This document shows, piece after piece, positions 20,940 through 27,693 of a stretch of DNA of 36,575 bases; within the stretch, counting starts at the first letter, position 1, and the number at the start of each line of letters is the position of its first letter. Source of the DNA: a virus; the IMG/VR virus record IMGVR_UViG_3300025655_000126, positions 1-36,575 of that record, one strand, 5' to 3'. The notes beneath the pieces were generated by a model. It saw nothing but the letters and a program-made list of their open reading frames with translations. It was not told the DNA's origin and did not search any database. The translations under genes and the position numbers were made by a program.

Positions 20940-22007
20940 ATGACTATTCAATCATTCAAAGAGTATCGCACGAATCTTCAGGAAGCAAGATCTCGTGGCG
21001 AAGCAATGGAAGAAGTTATCGTTGCTGCTGTTAATGGTAAACCAAAAGGCGATACCAAATTTGGCGTCGAGAAGGATGCTGGCGTCAAAGTCGCCAAGTT
21101 CCTAAAGTCTAATGGCATTAGCGGTAAAGGTAATGTGCTTGGTGCAGATACACTCGAAGTGACCAAAGAATGGTCCAGATTTTGGGATGGTGCTGTTCCT
21201 GCATCAACCAAGACTCCAAAGACGGACTTTATGATCGGGAAAGCGAAGATCAGTTTGAAGTCAGGTGACGCTGCTCAGTTAATGAGTGGCGGCAAGAATG
21301 AGTCTGTTGCTACATTCTATGCTGCTCTTGAACAAACTAAGGGCGACATGAATGCTAAGATGGTAAAGAAACTCAAAGAGATGTTTGATGGTCTTGCTCC
21401 ATCCTCTGTTGCTGCTGGCGATCTTAAGACTGTAATCGCATCTAAGAAAGACGAAGTTGTTAACAAAGCAAATGCTGCACACAAAGCACTCATGTCTGAA
21501 CTGAAAGGTATCTTCGCTGAGAATACTGGTTTCCGTGATGCCTTTGCTTATGAGGCAATGTCTGGTCAGATTAAGTTTGGTGGCAACGAAGGCACTTGTA
21601 CTCACTTCCTTGTCACTTCATTCGATGGTAGCAATGCTGCATTACACTCTGTTAAAGATAAAAAGTATGTAAGCAAGATTGCTAATCAAATGAAAGTTTC
21701 TGTTCGTTTCAAAACAACTTCTGTTAAGAAAAAAGTCGGCGGCAAAGAAACCAAGACTGGTGAGTATCGTTACTGGTCTGTAATCGGGTTGATTATTGAT
21801 AAGATGCAGGAAGATGTTGACACCATGATGGCGAATGGTGAGTTGCTGACCGAAGGTGCAATTATGGATTTCTTCAAGCGTGTTTGGAATCGTATCAAAG
21901 ATCTTTTCATGAAGGCAGTGGAATTTGTAAGAAAGAGCGTAAAGAATATGTTTGACTTCCTTGAAGTTACACCTGATGTTTCTTTCAATAACAACATTCG
22001 TTTCTAA
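20940..22007 (+). CDS. late nuclease-like/virion protein, 355 aa
   Basis: The N-terminus MTIQSFKEYRTNLQEA resembles a capsid-targeting peptide with an LxE-A prohead-protease site. The core TPKTDFMIGKAKISLKSGDA ... QLMSGGKNESVATFYAAL looks like a PD-(D/E)xK-type fold (D ... SLK). The C-terminus (MDFFKRVWNRIKDLFMKAVEFV) is an amphipathic helix followed by FNNNIRF, an ending I remember from structural proteins of marine T4-like phages. Driven by a late promoter. Packaging and injection into the host are inferred. Confidence 0.55.
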   Translation: MTIQSFKEYRTNLQEARSRGEAMEEVIVAAVNGKPKGDTKFGVEKDAGVKVAKFLKSNGISGKGNVLGADTLEVTKEWSRFWDGAVPASTKTPKTDFMIGKAKISLKSGDAAQLMSGGKNESVATFYAALEQTKGDMNAKMVKKLKEMFDGLAPSSVAAGDLKTVIASKKDEVVNKANAAHKALMSELKGIFAENTGFRDAFAYEAMSGQIKFGGNEGTCTHFLVTSFDGSNAALHSVKDKKYVSKIANQMKVSVRFKTTSVKKKVGGKETKTGEYRYWSVIGLIIDKMQEDVDTMMANGELLTEGAIMDFFKRVWNRIKDLFMKAVEFVRKSVKNMFDFLEVTPDVSFNNNIRF

Positions 22008-22273
22008 TGAAAACATATTCAGTCTTTATCACCGAAGCAAACGCTGCTGCGCTCGAGAAGAAAATCGTGCGTAAGGCAGATACGATTCGTAATCATATGG
22101 ATCGTGGTATCCGTGGTCCTGCTGGTCACAATGTACAAGCACAAAAGAATGTGGATGCGATTGATGCTATGATTAAACAATACAAAGATGAATTCGGCGA
22201 TGCAGCATGGAAAGCATTCGCCAAGAAACAAGGTTGGGTTGCTGACGCCAAAGGTTGGGATTTTTATGCGTAA
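22007..22273 (+). CDS. candidate internal head protein with T4-like capsid-targeting sequence, 88 aa
   Basis: The N-terminus MKTYSVFITEA is nearly the same as the T4 internal protein III targeting peptide MKTYQEFIAE, cleaved after Glu by prohead protease gp21 (consensus (L/I)xE). The mature part would be a small basic helical protein (KKIVRKADTIRNHMDRGIRG ... AWKAFAKKQGW). T4 internal proteins are packaged with the DNA and injected. It is translationally coupled to both neighbours by overlaps. Confidence 0.65.
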   Translation: MKTYSVFITEANAAALEKKIVRKADTIRNHMDRGIRGPAGHNVQAQKNVDAIDAMIKQYKDEFGDAAWKAFAKKQGWVADAKGWDFYA

Positions 22274-23495
22274 GTTTAGCACCTTTATTACTGAAGAAAA
22301 GAACACACATATGGAGCATCTTGAAGATGCTGTCCTTAATGGTGGTGTGAAAGGAACTCGTGATGCAATTAATCTTCTTCGCAGTCTTAGAGATATGCTT
22401 GCTGGTCATACTGATAAACCAGTCAATGTTACTGTAAAATGGGATGGCGCACCAGCAATCTTTGCTGGCGTTGACCCAACAGACGGAAGGTTTTTCGTTG
22501 CCAAGAAGGGCATCTTCAACAAAAACCCAAAGATCTACAAGACTCCTGCAGAAGTTGATGCTGAAATCAGCGGCGACCTAGCAGATAAGTTTAAGAAAGC
22601 ACTCGCATATTTGCCAGAACTTGGCATCAAACAGGGTGTCTATCAAGGTGATTTTCTTTTCACTCGTTCTGATTTGAAGAAAGAAAACATCGATGGAGAG
22701 GCAATGATCACTTTCCATCCAAACACAATCGTGTATGCTGTACCAATGAAGTCTGATCTTGGCAAAATTATTCGCACTGCTGAGGTTGGTATTGTTTGGC
22801 ACACAACTTATACTGGTGGTTCTTTTGAAACGATGAAAGCATCTTTCGGAAAGGACATTGCTCCATTGCTCAAGAAAACGAGCAAAGTTTGGTCTGTTGA
22901 TGCTACCTTCCATGATGTTTCTGGTAATGCTACCTTCACTAAGAAGGAAACGGCAGTGATTACTAAGTTGCTTTCTGCTGCTGGTTCACTGTTTCAAAAA
23001 CTCGATGCAAAAACACTCAATGGTATATCAGACAATCCTGAATTGTTGCAGAAAGTTAAAACTCACTACAACACAAAGGTAAGAGCTGGTGAACGAATTA
23101 CTAATGTTTCTGCTCATGTTAGGGATCTGGTTAATTATATTGCGGATTTCTATGGAAAGGAAGCAGAGAAACGCAGCACACCGAAAGGAAAGGCTGCTCA
23201 ACATACTAAGCGAGATGAAATCCTCAAATTCTTCTCCAACGCAAACAAGCGAAATCTAGAAAACATCTTTACCATAATGAACTATATAATTGAAGCAAAG
23301 GAAATTATTATTGCTAAACTGAACCAAGCAAGCAATGTGGGAACTTTCTTGAAGACTTCAAGTGGATTCCAAGTGACTGCACCAGAAGGTTATGTTGGTA
23401 TTGACCATGCAGGTGGTGCTTTGAAATTGGTGAATAGAATGGAATTCAGTAGAGCAAACTTCTCAAGCGATATTATTAAAGGCTGGCAACGCTAG
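22266..23495 (+). CDS. DUF6267-type, ligase-fold nucleotidyltransferase-like protein, 409 aa
   Basis: The motif VNVTVKWDGAPAIFAG contains K58-x-D-G, the adenylated-lysine motif I of DNA/RNA ligases and capping enzymes. Downstream elements FFVAKKGIFN, YQGDFLF and VGIVWHTTY fit later motifs of that fold. The C-terminal part (VTAPEGYVGID, MEFSRANFSSDIIKGWQR) is conserved in T4-like cyanophage proteins usually left unnamed (DUF6267). The N-terminus MRKFSTFITEE resembles a capsid-targeting peptide cleaved at ITE. Activity (nick or RNA joining) is not shown. The ATG at 22266 overlaps the previous stop. Confidence 0.7.
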   Translation: MRKFSTFITEEKNTHMEHLEDAVLNGGVKGTRDAINLLRSLRDMLAGHTDKPVNVTVKWDGAPAIFAGVDPTDGRFFVAKKGIFNKNPKIYKTPAEVDAEISGDLADKFKKALAYLPELGIKQGVYQGDFLFTRSDLKKENIDGEAMITFHPNTIVYAVPMKSDLGKIIRTAEVGIVWHTTYTGGSFETMKASFGKDIAPLLKKTSKVWSVDATFHDVSGNATFTKKETAVITKLLSAAGSLFQKLDAKTLNGISDNPELLQKVKTHYNTKVRAGERITNVSAHVRDLVNYIADFYGKEAEKRSTPKGKAAQHTKRDEILKFFSNANKRNLENIFTIMNYIIEAKEIIIAKLNQASNVGTFLKTSSGFQVTAPEGYVGIDHAGGALKLVNRMEFSRANFSSDIIKGWQR

Positions 23496-23785
23496 TGCAA
23501 TGTGAATCAAGTAAGGTTTGCGGTTGGATAACCGCATTATCTCAACTCACCGTAGCAGCATGTGTATTGTATGTTGGATTCTTGGCAAATCAACACATGA
23601 GTCGAATGGTTGAGTCTTGGGAAGTAATGGCGAATGCTGTTCACAAAATGCAGCAAGATGTTGCTCGTATTGAGAGTGATATGAGAATAATGAATCAAGG
23701 TGTGTATAGTATAAACGGCAATGTTGGTACTATGCAAAATAGAATGACCCCTATGGGAATGATAAGAGGAATGATGCCATGGTAG
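23495..23785 (+). CDS. single-span membrane protein with coiled-coil tail, 96 aa
   Basis: GTG start overlapping the upstream stop (TAGTG). One transmembrane helix (about residues 11-31, WITALSQLTVAACVLYVGFLA) is followed by a helical heptad-like region (MANAVHKMQQDVARIESDMRIMNQGVYSINGNVGTMQNRM) and a Met-rich end. It overlaps the transporter gene, so the two may form a unit. Function unknown. Confidence 0.65.
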   Translation: MQCESSKVCGWITALSQLTVAACVLYVGFLANQHMSRMVESWEVMANAVHKMQQDVARIESDMRIMNQGVYSINGNVGTMQNRMTPMGMIRGMMPW

Positions 23786-24825
23786 ATTTTATTTTTAAGG
23801 GACAGGAATATCTCCTGTACATTGTCTTTATTATGTTGAGCGTCGGGATGATCAAAGAGTTTGGTTTATTCTCAGACGTCTATCAATATCTAATCAAAGC
23901 ATTCAAGTCAAAGAGAGTTATTGTTACTCTCATGTCAGCGTTCACTGGCGTTCTGCCAATTCCTGGACGTGTAACAACCTCAGCAGGTTTGCTTGACACC
24001 ATGGCACCTGATTGCAAAGATGGGCACTCTTGCGAATCTCGTTCCAAATACGGAATCGTTGATTACCTATCAACACACCACTATTATATGTGGTCACCAC
24101 TCGAAAAGACCATTATTATTCCAATGGGTGCACTGGGTATTACCTATGGCGTTCTTATGGAACAACTCGCTCCTCTGCTGATTGTTTCTGTTGCTTTGAT
24201 CCTTGGTTACATCTTTCTTAATGTAAAAGAAGATGATATTGTAATTCGTGAGCAAGACTCTGAATTTAAGATGAGTCGAATGACTCGTGGTGTTCTTCCA
24301 TTCTTTTTTGCGATTGGTGCAATCGTTTATGGAATGAACCCAGCATGGGCATTTAGTGCAGTTACACTGTACTATATGTTTTTGACGATGACTTGGGATT
24401 ATAAGAAGTTGTTGAGTTATATCAACTGGAATGTAATTGCTACTGTTGCGATTGTGATTGTATTGGCAAATATCGCAAAAGGAAATACCAATGAAATTAA
24501 AGCATTCTTGTCAGGAACAGTGTTTGATTTTTCTACTGGTTGGGGTGTACTTGCTGTTAGCGGTCTTGGTTTTCTTGGAGCATTTTTCCTTGGATCAAGT
24601 TCCAGATTCGTCGCCATTGCCGTCTTACTGGCATCAATTTATGGATCCGAATACTTTCTCTGGTTCTTCGCAGTAGAGTTTGCTGGTTATCTTGTATCAC
24701 CAACACACAAGTGTGCAGCAATTGGAATGACTTATTTTGGAACACCGTTTAAGAAGTATGTTTCGGTGCTTGGATTGTGGGCAGCATCTATCATAGGAAC
24801 TGCAGGTGTCTTGACTTTTGCTTGA
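23779..24825 (+). CDS. polytopic inner-membrane transporter-like protein (DUF401-like), 348 aa
   Basis: About nine to ten hydrophobic spans. The segment MSAFTGVLPIPGRVTTSAGLLDTMAP resembles the conserved re-entrant loop of DUF401 and related ion-transporter-superfamily permeases. A second repeat (GLGFLGAFFLGSSSRFVAIAVLLAS ... VEFAGYLVSPTHKC) suits the inverted-repeat design of such carriers. The substrate is unknown. It lies in a late virion-type block, which is odd for a membrane carrier. The gene overlaps the preceding membrane-protein gene by 7 bases. Confidence 0.65.
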   Translation: MVDFIFKGQEYLLYIVFIMLSVGMIKEFGLFSDVYQYLIKAFKSKRVIVTLMSAFTGVLPIPGRVTTSAGLLDTMAPDCKDGHSCESRSKYGIVDYLSTHHYYMWSPLEKTIIIPMGALGITYGVLMEQLAPLLIVSVALILGYIFLNVKEDDIVIREQDSEFKMSRMTRGVLPFFFAIGAIVYGMNPAWAFSAVTLYYMFLTMTWDYKKLLSYINWNVIATVAIVIVLANIAKGNTNEIKAFLSGTVFDFSTGWGVLAVSGLGFLGAFFLGSSSRFVAIAVLLASIYGSEYFLWFFAVEFAGYLVSPTHKCAAIGMTYFGTPFKKYVSVLGLWAASIIGTAGVLTFA

Positions 24826-24826
24826 T

Positions 24827-24834
24827 TATAAATA
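24827..24834 (+). promoter_or_regulatory. T4-type late promoter TATAAATA
   Basis: Exact late consensus immediately after the transporter stop codon and 88 bases before the ATG of the 774-aa protein. The leader between them carries an AAGGAAA purine stretch and no other feature I can identify. Confidence 0.7.
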
Positions 24835-24921
24835 AGTCAGAATTCCTTAAAGGCGACACCTCTATTATACTGTCTGCCGAACAATTAGTCAAGCGTTAAG
24901 TCCAAGGAAAACACGCTAATT

Positions 24922-27246
24922 ATGAAAAAAGTCGTATTTACATTCGGCAGACTCAATCCGCCCACCGTTGGACACCAAAAACTGGTGGACAAGGTCACAT
25001 CCATTGCTCGTAAAGAGCGTGCGGATTCTCGTATCTATCTTTCTCATTCTCAAAACAATAAGAAAGATCCGCTTGACTACAAATCAAAATATGCTATTGC
25101 TTCAAAGGCATTCGGCAGTATTGTAACTCGTTCGAATGCTCGTCAACCTGTTGACATTCTCAAAGAATTAGAGAAGCAGGGTTACACCGATGTAATCATG
25201 GTCGTTGGTTCTGATCGACTCAAGGGCATGGAATTCATCAAGAAGTACAACGGCAAAGAATACAACTTCAATTCTATCAATATCGTTTCCGCTGGTGAGC
25301 GTGATCCAGATGCAGAAGGTGTTGAAGGAATGTCTGCTTCTAAGATGCGTGCTGCTGCCATGGCAGGAGACTTTGATGCGTTTAAGTCTGGATTGCCTCC
25401 AAGAGTAAAGGGCGATGCTAAGAAGATTTATGATCAGTTGCGTTCTATTATGGAAGAACAACTGAACGAATTTGTTATGGACATTCAGCAACGCAGAGCA
25501 CGTGGTCGATTGATGCGTCGTCTTGCTAAAAAGATGGCACGTCAGCGTAAGATTCGTGAAAAGCGTATGGCAGACACAAACCGTTTAATGGCACGCTCGC
25601 AAAAAGCAGCAAAGAATATTCTGCGCAAGAAACTTGCTGGTGAGCGTGGTGCGCATTATAAAGAACTCGGTGCGGCAGAAAAGATTCAAATTGATAAGAT
25701 GGTAGAGAAGAAGTCTGCTGTAATTGGAAAACTTGCAAAGCGTTTGATGCCAAAAATTCGTAAGGCAGAAATTGCTCGTGTTGCTGCAGCAAGAGGACAA
25801 ACAAATGAAGAGATTGATTTTGATCTGATGATCGAAGATCTCTTTATGGATGAGGCAAATGAGTTTATGGCAGAAGTAGCACAAGATCAAGACATTAAAG
25901 ATCGTGAAGGCAGTCAACCTAAAAAATACTTCAAGGATCTTTCTAAGTCAACTAAGACGAAGCGTGATGCTGAGTTTAAGAAAGGTGCTGAAAAGGATTC
26001 AGATGATCCTTCTGCCTATCCTGACAAACATGCAGGTGATGATGACGCAGAAACTAAACCATCGAAGTACACCAAGAAGTATCACCAAATGTTTGGTGAA
26101 GAAGAAGAGTTTGAACTGACTGAAGAATCAGAGAGTGCGCTCAAGAAGAAAGCAGAGAAATCTGGCATTTCATATGGCATTCTGAAGAAAGTCTACGATC
26201 GTGGCATGGCAGCATGGCGTACTGGTCATCGTCCAGGTGCCACTCAGCAGCAGTGGGCATATGCTCGTGTAAATTCTTTTATCACTGGTGGTAAGACTCG
26301 TTCTACTGCCGATGCTGATCTTTGGCGTCAGCATAAGGGCAAGGCAGAGTCTTACAAGTTGAGTGAAGTACAAGAAATGCTTCGCCACGAAGGTAGCAAG
26401 TGGGTTCTTTATTCCAAGGATGGTTCTAAGAAACTTGGTGAGTTTGATACCAAAGAAGATGCGATGAAGCGTGAGCGTCAGATTCAATACTTCAAACATA
26501 TGGAAGAAGGAACTTATAAGAGGTTAAAAGATATTCGTAAAGCCCATCTTAATTATGAAAAGGAAAGAAGCGGTAGAGGATATGGATATAGCAAAACTTC
26601 TAAGATAGCAAAAGATGCGTTGAGAGATATTGCAAAAGATAAGGATCTTGGTAAAGCACCATTAAATCGTTATGACGACGATGATTGGGTAGTTCTTGAC
26701 AAAAACAACAACCCTGTAAAATATGCAGTGAACATGAAGGGCAAAACCGGAAATGATATTGGTCCTTCCAATCTTGCTCCAGGTCAAAAGAAGATGCAAA
26801 TTGGTGATGCTATAAGAAAGAAATATATTAAAGAAGATGTTGCTTTTGAATCGGTAACACCAAAGAAAACATTCTCAGAGATGATGAAGAAAGCAACTGA
26901 TCGTGAAGAGGGTACAAATAGTCTTGCAAAGTCCTACAAGAAAGATACTCCAGGTCAATCAATGGTTGAAGAAGCAGAATATGAAGGCAGAAAGGTCAAG
27001 TTGAATGACCCATTCCGTCTGCCTGCTGGTTCGAAGAAGAAGTTTGGTGTCTATGTGAAGAATGATAAAGGCAATGTGGTCAAGGTAACATTTGGTGATC
27101 CAAATATGGAGATCAAGCGTGATGATCCTGAGCGTAGAAAAGCATTCCGCTCTCGTCATAGTTGCGATGATGATATTGGACCAAAGTGGAAGGCTAGATA
27201 TTGGAGCTGCTATCAATGGCGTGCAGGTAAGAAGGTGGACAACTAA
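24922..27246 (+). CDS. nucleotidyltransferase-headed mosaic virion protein, 774 aa
   Basis: Residues 1-180 form a nucleotidyltransferase of the HxGH superfamily: VVFTFGRLNPPTVGHQKL (TVGH 15-18), VVGSDR (94-99) and the SASKMR motif (138-143, the ISxTxxR counterpart). A basic helical region follows (RRLAKKMARQRKIREKR). Then come several modules common in phage internal proteins: KKVYDRGMAAWRTGHRPGAT (DUF5824-like), a GSKWVLYSKDG...KRERQIQYFKH element and a C-terminal PFRLPAGSKKKFGVYVKN ... KARYWSCYQWRAG domain. Acidic linkers hold (L/I)xE sites such as ELTEE and LFMDEA that prohead protease could cut. Substrate and virion role are inferred. Confidence 0.7.
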   Translation: MKKVVFTFGRLNPPTVGHQKLVDKVTSIARKERADSRIYLSHSQNNKKDPLDYKSKYAIASKAFGSIVTRSNARQPVDILKELEKQGYTDVIMVVGSDRLKGMEFIKKYNGKEYNFNSINIVSAGERDPDAEGVEGMSASKMRAAAMAGDFDAFKSGLPPRVKGDAKKIYDQLRSIMEEQLNEFVMDIQQRRARGRLMRRLAKKMARQRKIREKRMADTNRLMARSQKAAKNILRKKLAGERGAHYKELGAAEKIQIDKMVEKKSAVIGKLAKRLMPKIRKAEIARVAAARGQTNEEIDFDLMIEDLFMDEANEFMAEVAQDQDIKDREGSQPKKYFKDLSKSTKTKRDAEFKKGAEKDSDDPSAYPDKHAGDDDAETKPSKYTKKYHQMFGEEEEFELTEESESALKKKAEKSGISYGILKKVYDRGMAAWRTGHRPGATQQQWAYARVNSFITGGKTRSTADADLWRQHKGKAESYKLSEVQEMLRHEGSKWVLYSKDGSKKLGEFDTKEDAMKRERQIQYFKHMEEGTYKRLKDIRKAHLNYEKERSGRGYGYSKTSKIAKDALRDIAKDKDLGKAPLNRYDDDDWVVLDKNNNPVKYAVNMKGKTGNDIGPSNLAPGQKKMQIGDAIRKKYIKEDVAFESVTPKKTFSEMMKKATDREEGTNSLAKSYKKDTPGQSMVEEAEYEGRKVKLNDPFRLPAGSKKKFGVYVKNDKGNVVKVTFGDPNMEIKRDDPERRKAFRSRHSCDDDIGPKWKARYWSCYQWRAGKKVDN

Positions 27247-27692
27247 TGGACGAAGTAATCGAAAAACTGAAGATCGCTTTCGGAACGAGTTTTGCGTTCT
27301 ATATGAAAGCGCATAACTTTCACTGGAATGTAGAAGGTCCAAACTTCTATCAGTTCCATGAGTTCTTTGGAGACATTTATGAAGAGGTTCAATCTTCCTT
27401 GGATTCCACAGCAGAACAGATTCGCACACTGGATGCTTATACTCCAGGTTCGCTTAATCGTCTTCAAGAACTTAGTGCCATCTCTGGTGAAGACAGAGTG
27501 GAATTATCTCCGCTCACAATGGTACAAATACTCTTGGCGGATAACGAAACGGCTCGGACTGCGTTCCTATCAGCCTTCGCTGCCGCAGAAAAACAAAACC
27601 TGCAAGGATTGATGGATCACCTTGCTGCAAGAATTGACGCACATAACAAACATCGTTGGATGTTAAACTCTCATCTAAAGAAGGTAGGATAA
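27246..27692 (+). CDS. dps: Dps-like ferritin-family protein, 148 aa
   Basis: The signature HNFHWNVEGPNFYQFHEFF ... SSLDSTAEQIRTLD is that of Dps, which forms 12-mers that oxidise and store iron and protect DNA from peroxide. The intersubunit ferroxidase ligands H26, H38, D53 and E57 are all present with the spacing seen in E. coli Dps (H51, H63, D78, E82). The length fits a core Dps without the long Lys-rich tail. It overlaps the upstream gene by one base and sits among late virion genes, so it could be packaged or made late. Confidence 0.85.
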   Translation: MDEVIEKLKIAFGTSFAFYMKAHNFHWNVEGPNFYQFHEFFGDIYEEVQSSLDSTAEQIRTLDAYTPGSLNRLQELSAISGEDRVELSPLTMVQILLADNETARTAFLSAFAAAEKQNLQGLMDHLAARIDAHNKHRWMLNSHLKKVG

Positions 27693-27693
27693 A

